Part shown: one piece after another, positions 32,672-41,171 of the stretch | Layout: each line of letters starts with the position of its first letter | Numbering within the stretch: the stretch's first letter is position 1 | Assembly: GCA_964533865.1 (NCBI GenBank) | Contig: CAZHRC010000019.1 | Coordinates: forward strand, 1 to 41,337 | Length of the DNA: 41,337 nt | Source of the DNA: CAZHRC01 sp964533865 | Lineage (GTDB): Bacteria > Bacillota > Clostridia > Tissierellales > Peptoniphilaceae | Direction: 5' to 3' | Program-made: the position numbers and the translations under genes | Notes under the pieces: model-generated | The model's input: only the letters and a program-made list of their open reading frames with translations | What the model was told of the DNA's origin: nothing | Databases searched by the model: none

Positions 32672-33382
32672 ATGCAAGATACCATTTTGGTCGTAGAAGA
32701 CGATATCGCCATACTCGAATCTGTCGAGATATACTTAAAAAAGGAAGGCTACAAAGTGATCAAAGCCGTCAATGGGTTAGAGGCGGTGGAAATCATGGAG
32801 GATCAACACGTGGATCTCATATTGATGGATATTATGATGCCGGTGATGGACGGAGCCACTGCCACTTTAAAAATTAGAGAAAACAGCGTAGTACCGATCA
32901 TCTTTTTATCTGCAAAGTCAGAAGATGTGGACAAGATCATGGGGTTGAACTTAGGAGCGGATGACTATATTACCAAGCCATTTAATCCGTCGGAGTTGAT
33001 GGCGCGCGTCCGATCGCATTTAAGGCGGTACAAGCATTATAGCAAACTCGCCTTCAGAAAACTCATCCCGGATGCCATTGAAATCGGTGGATTGCAATTG
33101 AGTTTCACAGAAAAGAGCATCTACATCGACGGGGATATGGTTCGGCTGACGCCGTTGGAGTACAAAATCCTGTTGCTGTTGATGAAAAACCCAGGTCAGG
33201 TGTTTTCCATCGAGGAGATTTACGAGCGAGTCTGGAAGGAGCCAGCGGTAAACGCCGAAACCGTGACGGTGCATATTCGTCGCATCCGTGAAAAAATTGA
33301 AATCGACCCGAAAAACCCCCGTTATTTAAAAGTGGTTTGGGGAGTCGGGTATAAATTTGTTCGGCCCGAGGAAATAGATTAG
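32672..33382 (+). CDS. OmpR/PhoB-type response regulator
   Basis: The 236-residue regulator has a receiver domain (1-120) with the acidic pair Glu9-Asp10, phospho-acceptor Asp53 in LILMDIMMP, and the conserved Lys in FLSAKSED. A winged-helix trans-acting domain (about 135-230) shows LTPLEYKILLLLMKNPGQV and VTVHIRRIREKIE. It is followed after 9 bp by its histidine kinase, so this is a complete two-component system. The genes it controls are not evident; a cell-envelope or antibiotic-stress role is common for this kinase type. Confidence 0.94.
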   Translation: MQDTILVVEDDIAILESVEIYLKKEGYKVIKAVNGLEAVEIMEDQHVDLILMDIMMPVMDGATATLKIRENSVVPIIFLSAKSEDVDKIMGLNLGADDYITKPFNPSELMARVRSHLRRYKHYSKLAFRKLIPDAIEIGGLQLSFTEKSIYIDGDMVRLTPLEYKILLLLMKNPGQVFSIEEIYERVWKEPAVNAETVTVHIRRIREKIEIDPKNPRYLKVVWGVGYKFVRPEEID

Positions 33383-33391
33383 GAGCGGATT

Positions 33392-35440
33392 ATGGACAAC
33401 TCAAAGGAGAAAGCGAAGAAGAAACAACGGCATTGGACATCCTCTGGATTGATTTTGTTGAGTATTGCAATTGCCGTATTAGGCCTTAGCGCCTACTACA
33501 TTTCATCGAATCATCTTGGGCTAGTCGATCCGTTGCGCTATTATGCTCGCAGTGATTACCTTTATCAAGACTTGAGTCGGTTTATCAGCGCCATTTATCA
33601 CAACACCGAAAATGATTCCTTTATGTTTTATCAATTTAGCGAGGTGAACAAAGACGGCTCAGTTAATATCCGATCCAACAGCCGTGGTTTGACTGAGGAG
33701 ACGAAGGCTGAGCTGTTAAATCCTCACGCCAATCACCCGTTGTTCATTCAAGGATCATTTGTCAGCGAAAAGTTCCAGATTGACGATATGCACTCGACGA
33801 TCATGACTCAAGAGGAACAAGAAGCATTTGCGTTACACTTCATGAGCAATTTTCACGTCGATGATGGCGTCGACCAACTTGAAATGAAAAATAACGTTGG
33901 AAACATGCGATTAGTACTCAGTTTACAAGAGGGCTTGGGGTTTTCTAATTTTTATAGTTATGCCTTGGGAACGGCTACCGCTGATTCCTACTTAATCATG
34001 TGGATCTTTGCCTTTATGATCTGTTCCTTGGCTTTATTGCTGGGGTTGTCAACGAGCCCTGAAAGCGTTAAGAAGTCTGTGCTCGCCAATTTTTGGCGGC
34101 AATCCTATTGGATCGTGTCTTTAGTTCTTTCGCCGGCATGCTTAGCTCTCGCGATAGCGGTGCTCTTTTATATGACGCCTTTTTCAAATGGCACCATCCA
34201 GTCGATTTATCGGTATGTGAGTGAACCAAATTTTGGATTTATTGCCTTCGGTCTGTTCGTACTGTCGGCGACGGCATTGTGTTTGTTTAGTATCGGATTT
34301 ATTGTGCGTGAAGCCTCTGGGATGGGGTTTGGTGTTGCTTTTCGCAAGAAATCATTTATTTTTTTAGTTTCCAAGCATGTGTTCCGAGGGATCAAGAAAG
34401 TGATCTCATGGTTTCTCGATGTGATTTTTCGCGTATTAGAACTGCAACCGATTCCTTCGGGTTACCTCTTTGTCGTAATTATTAGCGTCTATTGGACCCT
34501 CGAGTTTATCAGCCTATCGATTTGGCAAAATGTAGCGACCTATCAAGTCATCAGCAACTTGTGGATCATCGGCTTAACAGCGGGATTAATCATACTGATA
34601 CGGGGGATATCAGAACTCACTTCGGATGCAAAAAAAGTAGCTGATGGAAACTTTGGCAAGTTAGTTCATAGCTATCGAGGGCCGCTCAGAAAACTTGGCG
34701 AGACCATCAACCACATGCAGAGAGGACTGGATGAGGCGTTAGAAAGATCGATTAAGAGCGAAAAAATGAAAACAGCACTGATTACCAATGTTTCACACGA
34801 TTTAAAAACGCCATTGACATCGATTATTAACTATTCGGATTTACTTCAAAATACGGATCTCACGGATGAGGAACGAGAGAAATACAGTCAGGTTATTCAT
34901 CAAAAGTCAAAACGCTTGAAAATACTTATTGAGGATTTATTCGAAGTCTCTAAAGCCACATCAGGAGAGGTGATTCTCGAAAGGCATCGTCTTGATATTG
35001 TCGCCCTACTCAGACAAGCCATTGGCGAGTTTGAGGATCGGTTTGAAGAAAAGGGAATACGGGTCATTGTCGATTATGCCGTGTCATCTTGTATATTGTC
35101 TTTGGACGGGCAAAAAACCTTTAGAATTCTCGAGAACATCTTACAAAATATTGCAAATTACACTCAAAGGGAAACGCGAGTTTATATTGACGTCGCCCTT
35201 TCCGATGATTGGATCCACCTGGTATTTAAAAACGTGGCCAACTATCCGATGAATTTCACACCAGAAGAGATCATGGATCGATTCTTTAGAGGCGATACCT
35301 CCAGAAACTCCGAGGGGTCTGGATTGGGTTTAGCCATTGCGGGAAGATTGGCGGAGTTACAGGACGGTTCCATTGACATCGAAACGGATGCAGATCTTTT
35401 TAAATTAGATTTGAGCTTTCTCTTAAGAGCCAAAGGATGA
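33392..35440 (+). CDS. Multi-pass sensor histidine kinase (VanS-like catalytic part)
   Basis: The 682-residue kinase has one N-terminal membrane helix (about 15-37), an extracytoplasmic region of about 155 residues, then about five more helices (about 200-410). A HAMP-like linker, the DHp domain with His469 in NVSHDLKTPL, and an ATPase domain follow. The N box reads LENILQNIANYTQ and the G2 box GSGLGLAIAGRL. The G1 DxGxG motif is not visible; instead VFKNVANYPMNFTPEEIMDRFFRGD appears, a variant that I know from VanS-like kinases of clostridia. Start ATG behind TAGGAGC. The sensed signal is unknown; the large membrane part suggests a membrane or envelope signal. Confidence 0.9.
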   Translation: MDNSKEKAKKKQRHWTSSGLILLSIAIAVLGLSAYYISSNHLGLVDPLRYYARSDYLYQDLSRFISAIYHNTENDSFMFYQFSEVNKDGSVNIRSNSRGLTEETKAELLNPHANHPLFIQGSFVSEKFQIDDMHSTIMTQEEQEAFALHFMSNFHVDDGVDQLEMKNNVGNMRLVLSLQEGLGFSNFYSYALGTATADSYLIMWIFAFMICSLALLLGLSTSPESVKKSVLANFWRQSYWIVSLVLSPACLALAIAVLFYMTPFSNGTIQSIYRYVSEPNFGFIAFGLFVLSATALCLFSIGFIVREASGMGFGVAFRKKSFIFLVSKHVFRGIKKVISWFLDVIFRVLELQPIPSGYLFVVIISVYWTLEFISLSIWQNVATYQVISNLWIIGLTAGLIILIRGISELTSDAKKVADGNFGKLVHSYRGPLRKLGETINHMQRGLDEALERSIKSEKMKTALITNVSHDLKTPLTSIINYSDLLQNTDLTDEEREKYSQVIHQKSKRLKILIEDLFEVSKATSGEVILERHRLDIVALLRQAIGEFEDRFEEKGIRVIVDYAVSSCILSLDGQKTFRILENILQNIANYTQRETRVYIDVALSDDWIHLVFKNVANYPMNFTPEEIMDRFFRGDTSRNSEGSGLGLAIAGRLAELQDGSIDIETDADLFKLDLSFLLRAKG

Positions 35441-35471
35441 AAAAAACCACACCAGAGAGGTGTGGTTTTTT
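35441..35471. terminator. Bidirectional terminator between kinase and deacetylase genes
   Basis: A 13-bp perfect stem (35441-35453 with 35459-35471, AAAAAACCACACC and its complement) closes a 5-nt AGAGA loop. A6 and T6 at its ends allow termination in both directions for these convergent genes. Confidence 0.9.
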
Positions 35472-36513
35472 AATAGGTAAAAATGCGCTTGTTTGTCATA
35501 AAAGGTGAAAGATGTTTTAGTGCTTGCTTTGGTACGGTGATCGTGTTCGGGTCACCATCGCTGATGTAGGCTTTTTCAGGATAGGTTTCAAAATAGCGCA
35601 ACCAAGAGCGGAGCTGAAATTCACCAGACACCCGGTTGATATCTCTCGGGTCAAAATGGGCTTTGTGTGGCGAAAGTCCAGGGCGGTTGACCCCATTTGC
35701 AATATAACGGTAGGTCATCCCTTTGGCATTTCCTGAAAATAGCGCATCATAGCTGCTTTGGTAGTGTAGTCGCTCGTTATAGGGAATCGCTATGGCAGAT
35801 ATTTCCGTTGTGATTGGTGTTAATTTATTCTTGATTAGATCGTCTACAGCATTGATCTCGACGGCAATCATATCTTTAGGCGCTTCTCTAAGGTGAAAAT
35901 GGTTGAGGGTGTGGTTGCCGATGTGGTGCCCATTGTCAACGATGCCGCGCAAGTAATCCTTTTGTTGATCGCCGTAGTAGGGAAGGTTTCCGGTGAGGAA
36001 AAAGGTGGCGGCATAGGAAGGAAGGTGGAAGCGGTTTTGGACGCGTTCCATCATGGTCACTGCCGAGGGCTTGTCATCAAATGTAAAATTGGAGGCGTTG
36101 GCGTCGTCGAAGGTGAGGACAAAAGGTTTGCAACCTCGTTCCACATCGATGTTGCCTCTAGCATAGTCATCTAAAGAGACGGCGCGATAGCCTTTTTCGT
36201 AAAGGGTGATCAGATCGGAGATGAAGCTTTTGTAAGAGCGATTATACGGGGTGTAAGATTCATCAAATCCGTGATAGGTCAATATCAGAATCTCTCCAGC
36301 TTCGTTGGGCATAGCTCGGTTGATGGGCTTAGGGGTAGATGTTATCTGGGGGTAAGGCAGGGTATTCATCAACGGAAAGGTGCCAGGTTGCCCATGGGTG
36401 ATCACGGGTTGCATGACCCCGTAGTCGCTTTTATAAAAGAACCCTTCGCTATGGCTTATCGAGGGCCAAGCAAGGAAGAAAATCGCAAGTAGTAGTATTC
36501 CGGTTTTTTTCAT
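35470..36513 (-). CDS. Secreted polysaccharide deacetylase family protein
   Basis: I start at ATG 36513 behind AAAGGAG, giving 347 residues with a signal peptide (MKKTGILLLAIFFLAWPSISHS). An in-frame start 72 bp upstream would bury that peptide. The NodB-type domain (about 75-300) has LTYHGF, the catalytic and metal Asp pair in LTFDDAN, and the metal-binding GNHTLNH (HxxxH). Such enzymes remove acetyl groups from N-acetylglucosamine polymers of the wall or capsule. The extra C-terminal part from about 255 is not recognised. The gene is convergent with the kinase and divergent from the ABC exporter. Confidence 0.87.
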   Translation of the reverse strand: MKKTGILLLAIFFLAWPSISHSEGFFYKSDYGVMQPVITHGQPGTFPLMNTLPYPQITSTPKPINRAMPNEAGEILILTYHGFDESYTPYNRSYKSFISDLITLYEKGYRAVSLDDYARGNIDVERGCKPFVLTFDDANASNFTFDDKPSAVTMMERVQNRFHLPSYAATFFLTGNLPYYGDQQKDYLRGIVDNGHHIGNHTLNHFHLREAPKDMIAVEINAVDDLIKNKLTPITTEISAIAIPYNERLHYQSSYDALFSGNAKGMTYRYIANGVNRPGLSPHKAHFDPRDINRVSGEFQLRSWLRYFETYPEKAYISDGDPNTITVPKQALKHLSPFMTNKRIFTY

Positions 36514-36570
36514 AGGAACTCCTTTCGTCAGTATTAAGTATATCGAAGTGTGAACCATTGTGCAAAAAAA

Positions 36571-36599
36571 TTGTTTATCTGTCAAAGGTGGGGTATACT
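36571..36599 (+). promoter_or_regulatory. Promoter of the ABC-2 exporter operon
   Basis: TTGTTT (36571-36576) and TATACT (36594-36599) are 17 bp apart, about 40 bp before the start codon. Confidence 0.65.
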
Positions 36600-36642
36600 A
36601 TAAAGGTTTGTAGACGGATCATTAAGGACTATGGAGGCAGTT

Positions 36643-37551
36643 ATGAAATTGGAGATCATCGATATTAATAAAAGCTTCGGAGATGCTCATATTCTACAGG
36701 ATGTGAGTTTTACGGTGGAAAGTGGAAAAACCATGGGGTTTTTAGGGCGAAACGGTGCAGGAAAGACGACCACGATCCGAGCTCTCATGGGCGTGTTCAA
36801 GGCGGATAGCGGCAAGTTTTTAGTCGATGGGGAGCCATTTGTGCGCGCCGATTACAAGGTGGGTTACTTGCCAGAAGAGCGAGGCATGTATGCCAAGGCT
36901 TCTTTAAAGAGGCAACTGGTTTATTTTGGACAGCTAAAAAATATGGCAAAGAAGGATGCACAAAAAAGTGCAGACGAGTGGATCGATCGATTTGAGTTGG
37001 GAGACTATCGCAATAAACCTTTGGAAACACTATCTAAAGGCAACCAGCAGAAGATCCAGATCGCTCAGGCCTTCATCGACGATCCGGATATGGTCATCCT
37101 CGACGAACCCTTTAGCGGATTGGACCCAGTGAATTCCCAAGTGCTGAAAGAGGTGATTCGAGAATTTGTGGACAAGAAAAGGCTGATTATCTTTTCCAGC
37201 CACCAAATGAACTACGTTGAAGAGTTTTGCGACGAGATCGCTCTCATCGACCACGGCAGGATGGTGTTGACGAGAAACTTGGAAGCCTTGAAGAAAGAAA
37301 TGGGTCATAATCGCTTGCGCTTAGCAGTAGAGGGGTATGATATCGAAGCGCTGTTCGATCGATTACAAGAGCGAAAAGACATCACCGTCAGTACCGATCG
37401 GCGATCGGTTATCGTCGAGCTGGACGGTGGCCAAACTAAAGAAGCATTTCTCCGCTCCTTACTCGACGAAGGCTACCGTATCGATACCTTTAGCCACTAC
37501 ACGCCGAGTCTGGAAGATATTTTCATTGGAAAGGTAGGGGATGGGAAATGA
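36643..37551 (+). CDS. ABC-2 exporter ATP-binding protein (NatA-like)
   Basis: The start is the ATG at 36643 behind GGAGG; the ATG at 36631 lies before that site. It has 302 residues. Walker A is GRNGAGKTT (about 35-43), the signature is LSKGNQQK, Walker B is MVILDEPFSGLDP, and SSHQMNYVEEFCDEI is the switch-His region. The C-terminal extension (about 220-302) is of the type found in NatA/YhaQ and other ABC-2 exporters. It pairs with the permease that overlaps by 4 nt. The substrate is unknown; Na+ or antimicrobial peptides are usual for relatives. Confidence 0.92.
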   Translation: MKLEIIDINKSFGDAHILQDVSFTVESGKTMGFLGRNGAGKTTTIRALMGVFKADSGKFLVDGEPFVRADYKVGYLPEERGMYAKASLKRQLVYFGQLKNMAKKDAQKSADEWIDRFELGDYRNKPLETLSKGNQQKIQIAQAFIDDPDMVILDEPFSGLDPVNSQVLKEVIREFVDKKRLIIFSSHQMNYVEEFCDEIALIDHGRMVLTRNLEALKKEMGHNRLRLAVEGYDIEALFDRLQERKDITVSTDRRSVIVELDGGQTKEAFLRSLLDEGYRIDTFSHYTPSLEDIFIGKVGDGK

Positions 37552-38783
37552 AACATTTATGGACGATTTTTTCATTTGAATTTCATAATCTGATGACGAA
37601 AAAAGCGACGCGCATTGCCCTTGGCGTTATGGTCTGTGTCATTCTCATCGGTACGAGCATCCCAACGGCAATGGGGTTGTTTTCTAAAGGAGAGGAGGAA
37701 GGTGGTATTTCGACAGGCTCTGATACCTATTCAACCGTTGGCTATGTGATCAGCGGGAAAGTGAACCGTGAGGCCTTGGAAAAAACGCCCTTTTTTGCAG
37801 GGGCAAAGCCCTATGACACGGAAGAGGCTCTACGTCGTGGGATCGCCGATGAATCGATAACAAGCGGGATTCTTGTCGACGACGCAACACACTTTACTTA
37901 TGTCCTTCGCGACCAATCCATGGGGGATAACATTCCAGGTCTGGTTCAAGAAGTATTGACAAAATACCAAAGAGACCGCTCTTTAGAGCGTATGGGCATC
38001 GATCCAACCAAAGTCGACGAGGCGATGGCAGCGACTGTGACGTTTAATGTGGATTTGGAAGGAAAATCAGCAGGTCAAAACTTTCTTTTCGCGTATTTTG
38101 GCATGTTCATGATCTACTTTGTGGTGATTCTCTACGGGCAGACCGTGTCCACGACCACAGCCCGGGAAAAAGACGACAGAACCATGGAGCTTTTAATCAC
38201 CTCGACGGATCCAAAATGGCTGATCATCGGCAAGGTGTTTGCAGCGGGACTCATGGGTGTGGTGCAAATGGGGGCGATCCTGTTGGCTCTGGTTCTCGGA
38301 TTCCAGTTAAACAAGGGCAGCTACCCACTTGCCTTAGTCAATATGATCAAACTCTCAGTGACTTGGGATGTGCTCGCTGTGTTTCTGATCTATGGGGTGA
38401 TTGGCTACCTTCTATACCTTTTTATTTACGCTGCGTTGGGGGCTTTGGTCTCTAAGGTAGAGGACGTGAACACGGCGGTTACCCCGATTACCCTTTTGTT
38501 TGTGGTCGTGTTTTTCTTCTGTATGTTTACCTTGTCAACGCCGGATAGCACTGTGGCGAAAGTGGCATCCATTGTGCCCTTTAGTTCGGTGATGGCGATG
38601 TTTATTCGCTACAGCATGACCACAGTCCCCTTATTTGATATGGTCATTTCTTTTGTGTTACAGATAGTTTCTGTGGTGGGAATGGCCTATGTCTCCATAA
38701 AAATTTACCGTATGGGGTCGTTGAATTACGGCAATCGCATTGGTTTGATCAAAGCGATTCGCATGGTGTTTTCCAAGTTATAA
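37548..38783 (+). CDS. ABC-2 exporter permease (NatB-like)
   Basis: The 411-residue permease has one N-terminal helix (about 20-42), a large extracytoplasmic part (about 45-180), and about five C-terminal helices, the usual ABC-2 (NatB/YhaP) layout. STTTAREKDDRTMELLITS just after the second helix is the family's cytoplasmic coupling segment. The start overlaps the ATPase stop (ATGA). A strong terminator follows, so the exporter is a two-gene operon. Confidence 0.88.
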   Translation: MKHLWTIFSFEFHNLMTKKATRIALGVMVCVILIGTSIPTAMGLFSKGEEEGGISTGSDTYSTVGYVISGKVNREALEKTPFFAGAKPYDTEEALRRGIADESITSGILVDDATHFTYVLRDQSMGDNIPGLVQEVLTKYQRDRSLERMGIDPTKVDEAMAATVTFNVDLEGKSAGQNFLFAYFGMFMIYFVVILYGQTVSTTTAREKDDRTMELLITSTDPKWLIIGKVFAAGLMGVVQMGAILLALVLGFQLNKGSYPLALVNMIKLSVTWDVLAVFLIYGVIGYLLYLFIYAALGALVSKVEDVNTAVTPITLLFVVVFFFCMFTLSTPDSTVAKVASIVPFSSVMAMFIRYSMTTVPLFDMVISFVLQIVSVVGMAYVSIKIYRMGSLNYGNRIGLIKAIRMVFSKL

Positions 38784-38800
38784 GGTCAAAGAGAGAGTCA

Positions 38801-38831
38801 AACACCGCAGGTTTGCGCCTGCGGTGTTTTT
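38801..38831 (+). terminator. Terminator after the ABC exporter
   Basis: AACACCGCAGG (38801-38811) pairs perfectly with CCTGCGGTGTT (38818-38828) around a 6-nt loop and runs into T5. Confidence 0.88.
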
Positions 38832-38860
38832 GCATAAAGCGAATGCTATTGACAAAGTAC

Positions 38861-38889
38861 TTGCGACAACTCGGAATCGTTGATATCCT
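38861..38889 (+). promoter_or_regulatory. Possible promoter of the purine permease gene
   Basis: TTGCGA (38861-38866) and TATCCT (38884-38889) are 17 bp apart. A TTGACA at 38849-38854 lacks a matching -10 box. The leader would be about 195 nt long. Confidence 0.4.
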
Positions 38890-39048
38890 CTTCACATAAG
38901 AGGTGACGAGCCTTCCGCGAGGCTCAACCTTTATTTCCATTACGACCCATAATATAGAGAAGGGAGGGTAGACAATCGCTATCTCGCAAGAGACCTATCC
39001 CACAGGGCGTAGAGTTAAATACAATGAAATCGTCTTCGACCTGTGGGA
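38887..39048 (+). promoter_or_regulatory. Long structured leader of the purine permease, switch-like
   Basis: Two tandem hairpins (CCTCTT/AAGAGG at 38887-38903; GAGCCT/AGGCTC at 38908-38925) are followed by a stem GGGTAG (38966-38971) with CTATCC (38995-39000), which encloses a TCTC-GCAA-GAGA tetraloop hairpin (38982-38993). A 9-bp perfect stem (38998-39006 with 39040-39048) shares bases with the CTATCC arm, so the two cannot form together. The conserved bases of the purine (guanine/adenine) riboswitch are absent. Confidence 0.5.
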
Positions 39049-39090
39049 AAATGTTTTGCTAATACCAGATTAATAAAAAAGAGGAGAACT

Positions 39091-40449
39091 ATGGACAGCA
39101 CTCATCGCAAAAATTCATTTCTCGACCGGTTTTATAATCTTACCGAGTACGGGACCGATGTCAAAACAGAAATCATTGCAGGTCTTACCAACTTCGTCAC
39201 CATGAGCTATGCCCTCATCGTCATCCCAGGGTTTCTAAAGGATGCGGGTATGCCAGGAAGTGGACTATTCACTTCCGTGTGTTTAATCGCTATCTTTGGC
39301 ACCTTGCTCCACGCCTTTTATTCAAAATTACCATTTGCCACTAGCCCAGGATTAGGCCTTACTATCTTCTTTGCCTACAAGGTTTGTGCGCCAATCGAAA
39401 TGGGTGGATTTGGGTACACATGGCAACAAGGTTTGGCGGCAGTTGCCATATCGGGGATGCTATTTGTCATCATCACCGTTACCCCATTACAGAGGATTAT
39501 TCTGGAAGCTTTGCCAAAGGCGGTAAAGGATGCGATTCCTGCAGGGATCGGACTGTTTATTTCCCTAATTGGTCTTAAAAACGCAGGCATCGTCGTCGTC
39601 GCAGAAGGCGGCATGTTCTTTGGTAAATTGACCAACCCAGGGGTTTTACTTGCTGTATTTGGAACGTTTTTGATCCTTATCCTCATGACCAAAGGGGTAT
39701 CGGCGGCGATACTCATTTCCATTGGCGTAGTTACCCTTATAGGAATCCCTTTAGGCATCACTGATATTTCCGGATTCCAACTATTTTCACTGCCACCATC
39801 CATCAGCGAAACCTTTATGAAACAAGATTTTGCAGGGTTATTGGGCGGGGCAAACGTCGGCTCAACCATTGTCAGTGTATTGATGATCGTCTTGACCATC
39901 AGTATCGTCGACTTGTTTGATAACATCGGAACGGTTCTTGCTGTTGCGAACAAAGGTAAACTTTACAACCCAGATGGCAGCGTTAGAAACTTTAGAAAGT
40001 CTTTGTTAACTGACGCCATCGCTACCACTACTAGTTCATTTTTGGGTTCCACGACCACATCTACTTACTTAGAAGTTTCAGCAGGTGTTGCAGCAGGGGG
40101 CAGAACAGGACTTACTGCATTGACTACAGGAGTCATGTTTATCATCGCTTTGTTTTTCTCAGGGATCGTGGCCATCGTTCCAGGCGTGGCTACCGCGCCA
40201 GCACTGATCGTCATCGGCATCCTGATGATTGGCGCTGTTACTTCACTGGACTTCACCGACATCACCGAAGCGGCGCCATCCTTTTTCACCATCGTGCTCA
40301 TGCCTTTCACCAACAGCATAGCCGAGGGAATCGCTGGTGGCATCATCACCTATGTGGTGTTGAAACTGTTCACCGGTCGCGCTAAAGAAATCAAACTTCC
40401 CATGTACGTGTTGGCATTGCTTTTTGTCGTCAGGTTTATGGTTCTGTAA
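39091..40449 (+). CDS. AzgA/PbuG-type purine permease (NCS2)
   Basis: The ATG at 39091 follows AGAGGAG; an in-frame start 48 bp earlier has no such site. The 452-residue protein begins with the family pattern FYNLTEYGTDVKTEIIAGLT and has TSPGLGLTIFFAYKVC, DLFDNIGTVLAVANKG and STTTSTYLEVSAGVAAGGRTGLTAL, typical of the AzgA-like branch (hypoxanthine/guanine/adenine uptake). About 12 to 14 hydrophobic helices are visible. The substrate within the purines is not decided. The gene is alone, with its own leader and terminator. Confidence 0.92.
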   Translation: MDSTHRKNSFLDRFYNLTEYGTDVKTEIIAGLTNFVTMSYALIVIPGFLKDAGMPGSGLFTSVCLIAIFGTLLHAFYSKLPFATSPGLGLTIFFAYKVCAPIEMGGFGYTWQQGLAAVAISGMLFVIITVTPLQRIILEALPKAVKDAIPAGIGLFISLIGLKNAGIVVVAEGGMFFGKLTNPGVLLAVFGTFLILILMTKGVSAAILISIGVVTLIGIPLGITDISGFQLFSLPPSISETFMKQDFAGLLGGANVGSTIVSVLMIVLTISIVDLFDNIGTVLAVANKGKLYNPDGSVRNFRKSLLTDAIATTTSSFLGSTTTSTYLEVSAGVAAGGRTGLTALTTGVMFIIALFFSGIVAIVPGVATAPALIVIGILMIGAVTSLDFTDITEAAPSFFTIVLMPFTNSIAEGIAGGIITYVVLKLFTGRAKEIKLPMYVLALLFVVRFMVL

Positions 40450-40456
40450 GACATAT

Positions 40457-40498
40457 AAAAATCGGCTTACCCCAAGGGTTTGCCGATTTTTTTTATTT
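40457..40498. terminator. Bidirectional terminator after the purine permease
   Basis: AAAAATCGGC (40457-40466) pairs with GCCGATTTTT (40482-40491), with an inner ACCC/GGGT stem, and runs into T8. It also lies just behind the convergent minus-strand gene. Confidence 0.85.
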
Positions 40499-41023
40499 GT
40501 ATAGTGTGACACCTGCATCCGTGTCTTCGCAATAGGTGACTTCAGGATGGGTGAGCAATTGGTAGGTGTAGTAAAAATCCCCAGCACAAGAAGCGGTGTG
40601 CAACACGAGGACGATGATGGCGATCGCAATGTGATCCTGTGCACTGCCGATCAGAAGGGTTAGGGTGGAGATGAGGATAAATGGGGAGAGAGCGATGATG
40701 AGGTATTGATGCCTCTTATAGAACACCCCTGGTGCGCTAGCGTAGGCCAAGCCATTTTTAAATCCAAAACGGATTTTGGTGTTGTCGCCGTAGAGCAAGA
40801 AGAATACAGCGTGTACTAGCTCGTGGAGAGGGATGGCGAGGGCATAGAAGATCAACGCAAAGATAAAGGTCCAAAGGTTGACAGAAGCTCTGAGGCCGTC
40901 ATTAAACCCAATAAAACAACCGCCGATCACAAAACCAATAGCGAAAAGCCATAGGGATAATCGGATCATACGGTCTTGTACGATGGGATCATTCATCAGA
41001 TCTATTTCAAGTACGACTTCCAA
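40493..41023 (-). CDS. DUF3267-type membrane zinc metalloprotease-like protein
   Basis: The 176-residue frame starts with TTG at 41023, supported by GAGGAGGTG about 5 nt before it; a later ATG (residue 10) lacks a site. Four hydrophobic segments are seen (about 22-40, 50-66, 106-124, 130-147). Helix 2 ends in HELVH (His67-Glu68, His71), the HExxH zinc motif, and the sequence after it (GLAYASAPG) fits the DUF3267 putative zinc-protease family. The substrate is unknown. It ends at the terminator shared with the purine permease. Confidence 0.8.
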   Translation of the reverse strand: MEVVLEIDLMNDPIVQDRMIRLSLWLFAIGFVIGGCFIGFNDGLRASVNLWTFIFALIFYALAIPLHELVHAVFFLLYGDNTKIRFGFKNGLAYASAPGVFYKRHQYLIIALSPFILISTLTLLIGSAQDHIAIAIIVLVLHTASCAGDFYYTYQLLTHPEVTYCEDTDAGVTLYK

Positions 41024-41171
41024 GCGGACACCTCCTCACTCATGTTGATGTCATTATACCGTATTTTTGTTCAATGACAAAGGAAAAGAACAAGATGGTG
41101 GGAATTCCGTGGGTTTGTCTAGTGTAAATAAGTGAGATGGGTTATAATTGTACATAGAAATGAGGTGTGAT

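Noticed and set aside
34800..35440. Histidine kinase inactive because the DxGxG box is missing
   Set aside because: The FKNVANYP-type variant with an intact N box and GSGLGLAI is common in VanS-like kinases, so loss of function is not supported.
35470..36585. Longer polysaccharide deacetylase starting at 36585
   Set aside because: The signal peptide begins at the ATG at 36513, which has its own AAAGGAG site.
38829..39090. Guanine/adenine riboswitch upstream of the purine permease
   Set aside because: No three-way junction with the conserved loop bases could be found in the leader.
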